55,607 bases of DNA from JBKDZR01 sp047971485 (GCA_047971485.1 JBKDZR010000138.1:1-55607), one strand, 5' to 3'. Positions 27,155 to 35,849 are shown, numbered from the stretch's first letter. Notes: generated by a model from the sequence alone, not told the origin. Translations and numbers: made by a program.

Positions 27155-28957
27155 ATGCCCGATCTCGATCTCATCCGCAATTTCTCGATCGTTGCCCATA
27201 TCGACCACGGGAAATCGACGCTGGCCGACCGGCTGATCCAGCTGACCGGCACCGTTGCCGCCCGCGACATGCAGGAACAGCTGCTCGACAGCATGGATAT
27301 CGAGCGCGAGCGCGGCATCACCATCAAGGCCAACACGGTGCGCATCGACTATCCGGCCAAGGACGGCAAGACCTATGTGCTGAACCTGATCGACACCCCT
27401 GGCCATGTGGATTTCGGCTATGAGGTCAGCCGCTCGATGCAGGCGGTTGAGGGATCATTGCTGGTGGTCGATGCCTCGCAGGGGGTTGAGGCCCAGACCC
27501 TGGCCAATGTCTATCAGGCCATTGATGCGGATCATGAAATCGTCCCGGTCCTCAACAAGGTCGATCTGCCGGCGGCGGAACCGGATCGCGTGCGCGAACA
27601 GATCGAGGATGTGATCGGTATCGACGCCAGCGATGCGGTGGAAATCTCGGCCAAGACCGGCCTCGGCATACCGGATGTCCTGGAGGCCATTGTGACCCGC
27701 TTGCCGGCCCCCAAGCAGGGGGATCGCGATGCGCCACTGAAGGCCATGCTGGTGGACAGTAAGTATGATCCCTATCTGGGCGTCGTGGTCATCGTCCGGG
27801 TTATTGATGGCGTGCTGAAAAAGGGTCAGCGCATCCGCATGATGAAGACCGGCGGCCTGTATGACATCGACAAGGTGGGGGTCTATAAGCCGGCCATGGT
27901 CGATGTCGAGGAACTGGGGCCGGGCGAGATTGGTTTCCTGACCGCGTCGATCAAGCAGGTCCGCGACACCCGCGTCGGTGACACGATCACCACCGAGAAA
28001 AAGGGCACCGAGGCGCCCTTGCCGGGCTTCAAGCCCTCGGTGCCGGTGGTGTTTTTTGGCCTTTTCCCCGTGGACAGCGCCGAGTTCGAAGACCTGCGCG
28101 ATGCCATCGAAAAGCTGGCCCTGAACGATGCCTCCTTCAGCTTCGAGATGGAAACCTCGGCGGCGCTTGGTTTCGGGTTCCGCTGTGGGTTCCTGGGCCT
28201 GCTGCACCTGGAAGTGATCCGTGATCGCATCGAGCGTGAATACGATATCGAGCTGATCACCACCGCGCCCTCGGTGGTCTATCACGTCTTCATGAAGGAT
28301 GGTGAGGTCCGCGATCTGCACAACCCCGCCGACATGCCCGATCTGACCTATGTCGATCACATCGAGGAACCGCGCATCAAGGCGACCATCTTGGTGCCGG
28401 ATGAATATCTGGGCGATGTGCTGAAACTGTGCCAGGACCGGCGCGGCATCCAGCAGGATCTGACCTATGCCGGCACCCGGGCCATGGCCGTCTATGACCT
28501 GCCGCTGAACGAGGTGGTCTTCGATTTCTACGACCGGCTGAAATCGGTGACCAAGGGCTATGCCAGCTTCGATTATGAGATCATCGGCTATCGTCAGGAC
28601 TATCTGGTCAAGATGTCGATCCTGGTGAATGACGAACCGGTGGATGCCCTGTCGATGATGGTGCACCGTGATCGTGCCGAGGGCCGCGGCCGGGTGATGT
28701 GCGAGAAGCTGAAAGAACTGATCCCGCGCCACATGTTCAAGATCCCGATCCAGGCGGCCATTGGCGGCCGGGTCATCGCCCGGGAAACCCTGTCGGCGAT
28801 GCGCAAGGATGTGACGGCCAAGTGTTATGGCGGCGATGTCACCCGCAAGAAGAAGCTGCTGGAAAAGCAGAAGGCCGGCAAGAAGAAGATGCGCCAGTTC
28901 GGCAAGGTCGAGATCCCGCAGCAGGCGTTCATCTCGGCGCTGAAGATGGACAACTGA
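27155..28957 (+). CDS. lepA: Elongation factor 4 (LepA)
   Basis: A 600-residue translational GTPase that binds stalled or initiating ribosomes. G1 is AHIDHGKST, G2 RGITIKA, G3 DTPGHVDF, G4 NKVDL and G5 SAKTG. Domain 2, the EF-G-like domains III and V, and the LepA-specific C-terminal domain (RKKKLLEKQKAGKKKMRQFG) follow. ATG at 27155 begins the usual PDLDLIRNFSIVAHIDHG. Complete, of standard length, and apparently monocistronic. Confidence 0.98.
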   Translation: MPDLDLIRNFSIVAHIDHGKSTLADRLIQLTGTVAARDMQEQLLDSMDIERERGITIKANTVRIDYPAKDGKTYVLNLIDTPGHVDFGYEVSRSMQAVEGSLLVVDASQGVEAQTLANVYQAIDADHEIVPVLNKVDLPAAEPDRVREQIEDVIGIDASDAVEISAKTGLGIPDVLEAIVTRLPAPKQGDRDAPLKAMLVDSKYDPYLGVVVIVRVIDGVLKKGQRIRMMKTGGLYDIDKVGVYKPAMVDVEELGPGEIGFLTASIKQVRDTRVGDTITTEKKGTEAPLPGFKPSVPVVFFGLFPVDSAEFEDLRDAIEKLALNDASFSFEMETSAALGFGFRCGFLGLLHLEVIRDRIEREYDIELITTAPSVVYHVFMKDGEVRDLHNPADMPDLTYVDHIEEPRIKATILVPDEYLGDVLKLCQDRRGIQQDLTYAGTRAMAVYDLPLNEVVFDFYDRLKSVTKGYASFDYEIIGYRQDYLVKMSILVNDEPVDALSMMVHRDRAEGRGRVMCEKLKELIPRHMFKIPIQAAIGGRVIARETLSAMRKDVTAKCYGGDVTRKKKLLEKQKAGKKKMRQFGKVEIPQQAFISALKMDN

Positions 28958-28991
28958 GAACGGGGGAAACGAGGCCTTTCTGTCCTTGATC

Positions 28992-29017
28992 CCTTCGGCG
29001 CGGAAAAAGCCCGAAGG
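28992..29017. terminator. hairpin after lepA
   Basis: Stem CCTTCGG/CCGAAGG with a 12-base loop, 35 bases after the lepA stop. No T-run follows. Its inner sequence GGCGCGGAAAAAGCCCG resembles the start of the dispersed repeats. Confidence 0.35.
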
Positions 29018-29174
29018 CTGCCGGACCTGCCCGCCCAGCCCTTATGACCGGTGTCCCAGTGGTGAAAAGGTGGGCGAATGGCTTGGGTTCGGGGCTGTGC
29101 CCATGGCAAAGCTGGACGCAGGGGGGGCGATTCCGCTAGCAAGGGGCAGGTTTAGCGGTTTCATGGGGCCAGGC

Positions 29175-29810
29175 ATGAGCGGATACACGATCACTGTCGC
29201 ACAGCAAAAGGGTGGCAGCGGCAAAACCACCCTGACAGCGAATATCGCGGCTGAATTGGTCGCGCGCGGCAAGCGTGTGGCCCTGATCGACAGTGATCCC
29301 CAGGGATCTCTGGGGCGTTGGTTCATGATGCGCCGTGAACGGCTGGGTGATACCGAGGGGCTGGAATTCGCCACCTCCAGTGCCTGGGGGGTCAGCTATG
29401 AATGTGACAAGCTGCGCCGGGATCACGATTTCGTCTTTGTCGACACGCCGCCCAAAATCGACAGCGACCTGAAGCCGGCGTTGCGGGCCTCGGATCTGGT
29501 GGTCGTGCCGGTGGCCACCAGCCATGTCGATCTCTGGGCCACGGAAAGCGTTCTGGAAATGGCGGATCGCCTGTCAAAGCCTGTGCTTCTGGTCCTGAAC
29601 AGGGCCGCGCCCCGGGCCCGGCTGACCGAAGAGATGATGACTCTTCTGGATGAAACCGGTGCACGGCGGGCCCAGACGGTGCTGGGCGCCCGTGTTGCCT
29701 ATGCCGAGGCGATGGGCGAGGGGCTGGGCGTTGCCGAGCGCCCGCGCGCGGCCACCGCTGCAACCGAGATTCGCCGATTGGCGGATGAGGTGATCGCGGC
29801 CCTGTCATAG
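29175..29810 (+). CDS. Orphan ParA-family ATPase
   Basis: A 211-residue MinD/ParA-type ATPase. It has the deviant Walker A QQKGGSGKTTLTAN at residues about 10-22 with the signature first Lys, the switch I region IDSDPQGSLGRW, Walker B FVFVDTPP, and VLNRAAPRARL. There is no adjacent parB or parS-like cluster and no N-terminal helix-turn-helix, so it is a small orphan ParA that may position a cellular cargo rather than a plasmid. ATG at 29175 is chosen; an in-frame ATG at 29163 is an alternative. Neighbours are lepA and the convergent csp gene. Confidence 0.88.
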   Translation: MSGYTITVAQQKGGSGKTTLTANIAAELVARGKRVALIDSDPQGSLGRWFMMRRERLGDTEGLEFATSSAWGVSYECDKLRRDHDFVFVDTPPKIDSDLKPALRASDLVVVPVATSHVDLWATESVLEMADRLSKPVLLVLNRAAPRARLTEEMMTLLDETGARRAQTVLGARVAYAEAMGEGLGVAERPRAATAATEIRRLADEVIAALS

Positions 29811-29857
29811 GCTTCAGCCCTGATCAACAAAGTCACGGCCCATAAAGTCACAGACAC

Positions 29858-29887
29858 AAAAAAAGGGGCGTAGGCCGCCCCCTTTCG
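29858..29887 (-). terminator. rho-independent terminator of the cold-shock gene
   Basis: On the minus strand a GC-rich stem (GGGGGCGG with CGCCCC) is followed by TTTTTTT. It lies 20 bases after the csp stop. The mirror side can also end the ParA transcript. Confidence 0.8.
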
Positions 29888-29906
29888 TGTGCAGCGGTTG
29901 GGCTGC

Positions 29907-30113
29907 TTATTCGACGGTCAGGTTGATGGCGCTTTCACGCCCGTCACGCCCGGCCTGAAGCTCGAAGCTGACCTTCTGGTTGTCCTGAAGACCTTGCAGG
30001 CCCGAACGTTCGACGGCGCTGATATGAACGAAAACGTCCTTGCCGCCGCCATCGGGTGCGATAAAGCCGTAGCCTTTAGTAGTATTGAACCATTTCACGG
30101 TGCCGGTAGGCAT
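29907..30113 (-). CDS. CspA-family cold-shock protein
   Basis: A 68-residue single cold-shock domain that binds single-stranded nucleic acids and acts as an RNA chaperone. RNP1 is KGYGFIAP and RNP2 VFVHIS, within the usual GTVKWFN start. The ATG at 30113 starts the standard PTGTVKWFN. The upstream region is about 530 bases to ffs and includes a short hairpin at 30140-30162, possibly in a structured 5' leader as is common for csp genes. Confidence 0.96.
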   Translation of the reverse strand: MPTGTVKWFNTTKGYGFIAPDGGGKDVFVHISAVERSGLQGLQDNQKVSFELQAGRDGRESAINLTVE

Positions 30114-30647
30114 AATCCCCGTGTCTCCTGTCTTAGTCTCCTGCCCGCGGAAGTGCGGCAGGTTGGCGCCAGCCAAAGCGGTATCGATAGAACTGACGGG
30201 CCGAAAGACGGCGACAGGGGATCGAAGTGCGGTAACGGTCGCGCGCCCTTTCTATGCGCAGGAAAAGCGAGTCGGCGCAAGAAATTTTGGGAAACCCGGT
30301 GGTTTTGGGCCTGTACTGTCAGATCATTGCCCAATCTGTGAACGTAAAGCGCTGTGGCGGCGGCGAATGGCGCGTTTGGTGATCACTTTGTGGTGTTGAA
30401 CCTGGGGGGCGGGCCATGGGATGGCGTCCTGTCTGGGGGTAGGCGCGCAGCAACGGGCGATGCGTTGCATTTAGGCTGGGGTATGCCTTCGGAAAGGGCG
30501 CGCGCGGGATGACGTTGCGCCAGTCTTGGGGCAGGGGGCATGGCCTGGTCCCTGCCGCTGCTGGGCGCGCCCAGGACTGGACAGCGCAGTTACAGGGCGA
30601 TGCATCTTCAAACGCCCGGCTGCGGCGCGGGCCAGAATGTAGGATGG
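30114..30647. other. 534-base non-coding stretch between csp and ffs, with a large inverted repeat
   Basis: No credible gene. At 30520-30580 there is a compound inverted repeat: CCAGTCTTGG (30520-30529) pairs with CCAGGACTGG (30571-30580), GGCAGGG (30530-30536) with CCCTGCC (30550-30556), and the bulge forms its own palindrome CTGGGCGCGCCCAG. It could be part of an unknown RNA. Confidence 0.5.
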
Positions 30648-30747
30648 GGTGAGAGGCTGGACAACGACCCAAGCGGGGCTCGTTACGGCTGCTTCCTTCC
30701 GGACCTGACCGGGTTGGCGAGGTGCCTGCCCGCGCCAACCTCTCACC
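30648..30747 (-). ncRNA. ffs: Signal recognition particle 4.5S RNA
   Basis: On the minus strand the region contains the universally conserved SRP core GGTCAGGTCCGGAAGGAAGC (start of the domain IV loop), and the ends GGTGAGAGG and CCTCTCACC pair to close a roughly 100-base hairpin, the size of alphaproteobacterial 4.5S RNA. It begins 2 bases after the stop codon of the upstream phosphoesterase gene, so its promoter lies inside that gene. Confidence 0.93.
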
Positions 30748-30749
30748 GG

Positions 30750-32720
30750 TTATGTAGCTGTGTGTGCCCGGGGTTTCAAGGGTGGTGTCCGGGTTCCCAG
30801 GTCCAGGCGAAACAGCCCATGGCCGGATCCGGATTGGCCGACCCGCTCGATCCGGCGCCCGGATCCGGCGGCATGCTCGGCCCTGGCCCAGGGGGCGCTG
30901 CGAACGGTGACGACGGCATCGACTGGGGTAAAGTGCCAGAACGCCCGCAGCGGCAGGGGCAGCGGGCCGGTGGCATGGACATAGGCGCCCAGGGTATCAC
31001 GCAGCCTTTCGGGGGCGGTGCCCAGGCGCGGACACTCGGCCAGGGCGGGAAAGCGCCCGCCGCCCCCGGCGCGGAAGGTGTTGGTGGCGGCGGCGAACCG
31101 ATCCGAGGCCCGGACCGGTTGGCCCTGGAACCGCAGGTTGCGGATCCGCGCATCGCCCCGGGTCCGGGGGTGGGACGTGCCGTCGGGCGCGAACCAGCCG
31201 CGCCGGGTCAGGTCGATTTCATAGGTCACGCCGTGGATCTGTTCGAAGTTGTAGCTGGCGGCCTCGGCATAGGTCAGGGCGATGTCGCGGTCCCCGGCAG
31301 ACAGGCGGGCATAGCCGGCAACGCCGCGTTCCAACCACAGCCGCAGGATCTGACCGTCGATTTCAAGCACTGTGACCGCATCTGGAAAGGGGGCCAGCTC
31401 GGCCAGATGCCCCCGGCGCAGCGGTCCGGCGGGCAGATAGGTGAAGGCCACAGCCCCCCCCGCTTCTCCGGCCTGAAAGGGCGCAACGGCCGACAGCAGT
31501 GGCAGGCCGGCCTTCTGGACCCCGGGCATCGCAGCGGCGCGCCACATCTGCGCATCGGCGACGATCTGCAAGGTCCCGGCGGGGCAGGCCAGCGGGAACA
31601 GCCCGCTCAGGGGCGCGCGCAACTGCGCAAGGCTGGTTCGCGACGCGCGCCGGGTTTGCAGGTGATCCCGGCGGGTCAGGGCCAGGATGTCCCGGGCCGC
31701 GGGTGTGTCGCCCACGGGGCGTAGGGCGACCTTGGCGTCGGCGACCTGCCAGCCCCGATCGGTGTCCCGGGTCAGTTCCAGGTCGATCACGCCCAGATCG
31801 CTGCCCAGGGATCCAGGCATGACCGCCGGTGTTCCGGCCAGCCGGCCCAGCCGTGCCGATACGCCGGGCAGGCCCAGATAGTCGGTGCCGGGCAGGCGGC
31901 CATGGCTGTGCCCGCAGATCACGGCATCGACCTCGGGCAGGGCGGCGATGCCAAGGGCGCAATCCTCATCTTCGTCGTGCGGGGTCGGGGTGCCGATACC
32001 GCTGTGGCACAGGGCAATGACCAGATCGGCACCGGCCCCCCGGGCGTGATTGGCCCAGTGGCGCAGGGCCGGCAGCATGCCGCGCACTTCCAGCTGCCCG
32101 GCCAGCATATCCCTGTCCCAGATCATGATCTGGGGCGGGGTGGCACCGATGACGGCCACCCGGATCGGTACGACGCGTCCATCCTCCAGGGCGATGTCGC
32201 GGCTGAGGATCGTGTAGGGCGGCAGGAAGGGGGTGTCCTCTTGCGGGGCCGCCCCCCGCCGGCGCAGCACATTCGCACAGACATAGGGAAAGTCGGCGCA
32301 GCCCAGCCAGCGGTTCAGCACCTCCAGCCCATAGTTGAAATCGTGGTTACCCAGGGTTGCCGCGTCATAGCCCAGGGCGTTCATCGCGGCAAAAAGGGGA
32401 TGGGCCCCCGCCGCGCGGCCACTGGCCAGATGATCGGCCATCTGGGTGCCCTGCAACAGATCGCCGTTGTCCAGCAGGATCGATGCCGCGCATTCGGCCC
32501 GGGCCCGGCGAATCGTCGTGGCCAGCCGGGCCAGCCCGATGCCTGTCGTTGGCCGGTCGCGATCGTAATCATGGGGCCAGATCTGGGCATGCAGGTCGCT
32601 GCTGGCAAGCACACGCAAGCGCCCCCGGGCGGGGGTCACGGGCGGCCTGGCGGCAGGAGTGGTCACATCAGCCTCATCGGTTTGTATCCGAGATGTGTTG
32701 GATTGTGCGGCAGGTTGCAA
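30750..32720 (-). CDS. 5'-nucleotidase/2',3'-cyclic-nucleotide phosphodiesterase family protein (CpdB-like)
   Basis: A 656-residue metallophosphoesterase of the CpdB/UshA family. The metal motifs are visible: SSDLHAQIWPHDYD, LDNGDLLQG, TLGNHDFNYGLEVLNRW, ALCHSGIG and ICGHSHGRLPG. The C-terminal 5'-nucleotidase domain has ASYNFEQIHGVTYEIDL near residue 525 and FAAATNTFRAGGGGRFP. Unlike the usual periplasmic CpdB, no signal peptide is seen in the first 35 residues, so the start or the location is uncertain. The last 15 or so residues after GHGLFRLDL look like an extension that ends next to ffs. Confidence 0.85.
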   Translation of the reverse strand: MQPAAQSNTSRIQTDEADVTTPAARPPVTPARGRLRVLASSDLHAQIWPHDYDRDRPTTGIGLARLATTIRRARAECAASILLDNGDLLQGTQMADHLASGRAAGAHPLFAAMNALGYDAATLGNHDFNYGLEVLNRWLGCADFPYVCANVLRRRGAAPQEDTPFLPPYTILSRDIALEDGRVVPIRVAVIGATPPQIMIWDRDMLAGQLEVRGMLPALRHWANHARGAGADLVIALCHSGIGTPTPHDEDEDCALGIAALPEVDAVICGHSHGRLPGTDYLGLPGVSARLGRLAGTPAVMPGSLGSDLGVIDLELTRDTDRGWQVADAKVALRPVGDTPAARDILALTRRDHLQTRRASRTSLAQLRAPLSGLFPLACPAGTLQIVADAQMWRAAAMPGVQKAGLPLLSAVAPFQAGEAGGAVAFTYLPAGPLRRGHLAELAPFPDAVTVLEIDGQILRLWLERGVAGYARLSAGDRDIALTYAEAASYNFEQIHGVTYEIDLTRRGWFAPDGTSHPRTRGDARIRNLRFQGQPVRASDRFAAATNTFRAGGGGRFPALAECPRLGTAPERLRDTLGAYVHATGPLPLPLRAFWHFTPVDAVVTVRSAPWARAEHAAGSGRRIERVGQSGSGHGLFRLDLGTRTPPLKPRAHTAT

Positions 32721-32850
32721 CCCGTTGCGCTGCGATTGGCCCCGGCGCGCGTCGGTTGGGGCTGCACAAGCGGGAAGGTGCTGGTCCGGTCTGGGAAACT
32801 GCGGCCCAAGGCGTTAGGCAGGCGGAAAGGGCCGGCAGGATAACAAGAAC

Positions 32851-33822
32851 ATGATGGAAACGGACGATCAGGTTACTTTCGGCGGGTCGGATCTGGATCG
32901 CGCGGCGCATCTGCGAATGGATCCCGACCGGTTGGCCGAAACGCTGGCCCGGGCGGATACGCGGGTCCTGCCGCTGTGGCGGGGCAAGCCGCTTTTGGCC
33001 GAATCGGGCCTGACCCTGGGATGGGTGCCGGTCGGGTCGCCGGGCCTTGAACTGGGGGAACCCCCGGTGTTTCTGGGCCTGGACGATGCCGGTCCGCGCT
33101 TCGCCATGGATCTTTCCGCCTGGCAACCGGCCGAATCGCCCGAGGGCTTGATGGATGCCTTTGCCGATACCTCTGTGCAAAGGCATCCGGATCTTCCCAC
33201 CGGCACCCGCTTTGTAGAATTGCGCGGCATTATGACCCAGCTCAGCGCCCGTGAGGCGGAACTGGCAGCCACGGCGCGTGCGCTGACCGCCTGGCATGGG
33301 CGCCATCGCTTCTGCGCCAATTGCGGGGCACCGACCGAATCGGCCCGGGGGGGCTGGCAACGGGATTGCCCGGCTTGCGGTGCGGCCCATTATCCGCGGA
33401 CCGATCCGGTGGTGATCATGCTGGTCACCCATGGCAACAGTGTTCTGATGGGCCGGTCCCCGGAATGGCCCGAGGGCATGTATTCGCTGCTCGCCGGGTT
33501 TGTCGAGCCGGGGGAACCGATCGAAGCCGCCGTCCGCCGCGAGGTGTTCGAAGAAGCGGGAGTTCGGGTCGGCGAGGTTCGGTATCTTCTGAGCCAGCCC
33601 TGGCCTTTCCCCGCCTCGCTGATGCTGGCTTGTCGGGGCGATGCGACCAGCACCGCGATCACCCTCGATCCTGTGGAACTGGAGGCCGCGCGTTGGGTCA
33701 ACCGCGAGGAGATGATGACGGTTTTCGCCGGCACCCACCCCGAGATGACCGCCGCCCGCCCCGGATCCGTGGCGCGCCACGTGATCGGCTTGTGGCTGGC
33801 TGATGCCCTGCCCCGGGACTGA
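32851..33822 (+). CDS. nudC: NAD+ diphosphatase NudC
   Basis: A 323-residue Nudix hydrolase that cleaves NAD(H) to NMN(H) and AMP and can remove NAD caps from RNA. The zinc ribbon has two Cys pairs (FCANCG and CPACG), followed by the Nudix box GFVEPGEPIEAAVRREVFEE and the NADH-pyrophosphatase signature SQPWPFPASLM. It is divergent from the CpdB-like gene (130 bases) and 14 bases upstream of the SRPBCC gene, its likely operon partner. Confidence 0.95.
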   Translation: MMETDDQVTFGGSDLDRAAHLRMDPDRLAETLARADTRVLPLWRGKPLLAESGLTLGWVPVGSPGLELGEPPVFLGLDDAGPRFAMDLSAWQPAESPEGLMDAFADTSVQRHPDLPTGTRFVELRGIMTQLSAREAELAATARALTAWHGRHRFCANCGAPTESARGGWQRDCPACGAAHYPRTDPVVIMLVTHGNSVLMGRSPEWPEGMYSLLAGFVEPGEPIEAAVRREVFEEAGVRVGEVRYLLSQPWPFPASLMLACRGDATSTAITLDPVELEAARWVNREEMMTVFAGTHPEMTAARPGSVARHVIGLWLADALPRD

Positions 33823-33836
33823 AAGGGGGGCGGGCG

Positions 33837-34343
33837 ATGAAGCTTTGCGCTGAACAGGACCTGCCGCTGCCTCGTGGCGCGGCTTTCCCGCAGGTGTCGG
33901 ATATCGACGCATTGCTGGCCCAGATGCAGGGCCGGCATTTGCGGATCCGGCGCGTGGCCCCGGCGGGATTGCGGCCCGAAGACGCGCCCAAATGGACGGG
34001 GATCGGGACGTTGCGCGGATTGTCCCGCCGTTTCGAGATTGCGCTGACCGCGATGTACCCACCCGAAGGCTATGATCTTGCAGGGCAATCCGAAGACCTG
34101 CGGATCCGTGCCCATGTGGATCTGGCGGACACGGCGGCCGGGCACTGCCGCATGACAGTAACGGCGGACCTGTCCGCCACCAGCCTGAGCGGACGGATCC
34201 TGATGCAATCGCTGCATTTTCTGCGCGTGCCGCTGGAGGTGCGGCTGGGCGCGGTGCTGGCTGTTTTGGCCGAACGCCTGGCGGGGGACGGTGGCGGCGT
34301 TCAGACCTGCCGGTCTTCGCCACGGCGCGGATCGGCCGGGTAG
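33837..34343 (+). CDS. SRPBCC family protein of unknown function
   Basis: A 168-residue protein that resembles small START/SRPBCC proteins of Rhodobacterales: MKLCAEQDLPLPRGAAFPQVSDIDALL at the start (first helix-grip strand and helices), a central beta sheet (LRIRAHVDLAD, CRMTVTADLSA) and a long C-terminal helix from about residue 120. The fold binds hydrophobic ligands, but no ligand is known here. The final 14 codons run antisense into the end of pheA (43-base overlap) and are low-complexity. It follows nudC by 14 bases. Confidence 0.72.
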   Translation: MKLCAEQDLPLPRGAAFPQVSDIDALLAQMQGRHLRIRRVAPAGLRPEDAPKWTGIGTLRGLSRRFEIALTAMYPPEGYDLAGQSEDLRIRAHVDLADTAAGHCRMTVTADLSATSLSGRILMQSLHFLRVPLEVRLGAVLAVLAERLAGDGGGVQTCRSSPRRGSAG

Positions 34344-35146
34344 GTGCCCAGAATTTCCAGCATCGAGGTGAAATAGGCCAGTTCCTCAAGTGCCCGGGCG
34401 ACGGGGGGGTCCTCTGGATGGCCCTCGATATCGGCGTAGAACTGGGTGGCGGTGAAGCTGCCGCCCAGCATGTAGCTTTCCAGTTTGGTCATGTTCACGC
34501 CGTTGGTCGCGAAGCCACCCATGGCCTTGTACAGCGCGGCGGGAATGTTGCGGACGCGGAAGACGAAGGTCGTCATCATGCCGGCCGTGCCCCGCCGCGA
34601 CATGTCCGCTTCGGGGGCCATGATCAGAAAGCGCGTTGTGTTGCGGTCGTGATCTTCGATATGGGCCGCCAGCGTATCCAGCCCATAGATTTCACCGGCC
34701 AGGGGTGCAGCCAGCGCTGCGCGGTGCCTGTCATGGCCTTCGGTGACTTCGCGGGCGGAGCCGGCGGTGTCGGCCCCGACGACAGGTGCGATGCCGTGTT
34801 CGCGCAGAAAACCCCGGCATTGACCCAGCAGAACCGTGTGGCTGACGGCCTCGGTGATCTCGGACAGATCGGTGCCGGGCAGGCCCAGCAGGTTGATGTG
34901 CACGCGGACGAAGGCCTCATCAATGATGTGCAGGCCGCTTTGGGGAAGCAGGCTGTGAATATCCGCGACCCGGCCATAGGTGCTGTTTTCCACCGGCAGC
35001 ATGGCAAGATCGGCCTTGCCGCCGCGCACGGTTTCGATAACGTCTTCGAAGGTGCGGCACGGCACCGCCTGATAATTTGGCCGGGCGTCACGGCAGGCCT
35101 GATGGGACTAGGCGCCGGGTTCCCCCTGAAAGGCGATACGGGTCAT
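34301..35146 (-). pseudogene. pheA: Prephenate dehydratase, interrupted by an in-frame amber codon
   Basis: Phenylalanine-pathway enzyme converting prephenate to phenylpyruvate. From ATG at 35146 the frame reads MTRIAFQGEPGA, then TAG at 35108-35110, then SHQACRDARPNYQAVPCRTF and an intact remainder to 34301. Homologues have GAYS here, so one substitution in a Tyr codon produces the stop at codon 13. The rest is normal: LPVENSTYGRVADIH, the catalytic Thr-Arg-Phe (TTRFLI) and a C-terminal ACT domain with ESYMLGG. A GTG at codon 28 could restart translation, but the first strand of the active-site domain would be missing. Confidence 0.82.
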
Positions 35147-35272
35147 GGTTGAATGGTCGCTGTTAGTGTTCCGGTCTTGCAACGCTTGCTCGCGGGCGGC
35201 TTGTCGGGCGAACTACACCTTGATGCGGGGCAGGGGAACCCGCTAGATACGGCAAACTCGGAATAACGGGGC

Positions 35273-35797
35273 ATGGCAATGCTTGACACGATGACGATGA
35301 CGAAGACGGTGGGTGCGCTGTGCGGCTCACTTCTGGTGTTTCTGCTGGGGGGCTGGCTGGGAACGGCCCTTTATACCACAGGTGGTGGGCATGGTGAGGG
35401 GGCCGAACAGGCCTATGTCATCGAAACCCTGGATGTCGGGGGGGGCGGCGAGGCCGAGGAACAGGTCGATTTCAACGAATTGGTTGCCACGGCCAGTGCG
35501 GCCTCAGGCGAACGCGTGTTCAACAAGTGCAAGGCCTGCCACAAGCTGGACGGCACCAACACCACCGGTCCGCATCTGGATGGGGTGGTCAACCGGCAGA
35601 AGGCTGCGGTTGGCGGTTTCGCCTATTCTGATGTGATGAACGGGATGAGCGGCGATGTCTGGACGCTGGACAACCTGAACCATTTCCTGGAAAGCCCGCG
35701 GAGCTACGCCCCGGGCACCAAGATGAGCTTCGCCGGCCTCAAGAAGGTTCAGGATCGGGCTGATCTGGTGGCTTATCTGGAAACCATCACCAACTGA
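35273..35797 (+). CDS. Membrane-anchored c-type cytochrome (CycM/c552 type)
   Basis: A 174-residue cytochrome c. An N-terminal uncleaved helix (VGALCGSLLVFLLGGWLGTALYT) is followed by an acidic Gly-rich linker and a class I haem domain with CKACH at residues about 84-88, GPHLDGVVNR, and the Met ligand in GTKMSFAGLKK. This matches the membrane-bound cytochrome that passes electrons from the bc1 complex to terminal oxidases in Rhodobacterales and Paracoccus. The ATG at 35273 is used; an in-frame ATG lies at 35279. A terminator hairpin follows. Confidence 0.93.
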   Translation: MAMLDTMTMTKTVGALCGSLLVFLLGGWLGTALYTTGGGHGEGAEQAYVIETLDVGGGGEAEEQVDFNELVATASAASGERVFNKCKACHKLDGTNTTGPHLDGVVNRQKAAVGGFAYSDVMNGMSGDVWTLDNLNHFLESPRSYAPGTKMSFAGLKKVQDRADLVAYLETITN

Positions 35798-35825
35798 TTG
35801 GCGGTCTGACCGTCGGGAAGCTTTG

Positions 35826-35849
35826 GGGCCGCCTTTTTTCGGGCGGCCC
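35826..35849 (+). terminator. terminator after the cytochrome c gene
   Basis: Stem GGGCCGCC/GGCGGCCC with loop TTTTTTCG, followed by TTGTGTTTGG, 29 bases after the stop. Confidence 0.75.

Noticed and set aside
27455..28732. 425-codon open frame antisense to lepA
   Set aside because: Shadow frame; His/Asp/Gln-rich composition typical of the reverse of GC-rich coding DNA.
30319..30738. Open frame of 139 codons on the minus strand over ffs
   Set aside because: It covers the 4.5S RNA and translates its conserved core; low-complexity otherwise.
32674..34389. 571-codon open frame antisense to nudC and the SRPBCC gene
   Set aside because: Shadow frame across two well-supported genes with zinc and Nudix motifs.
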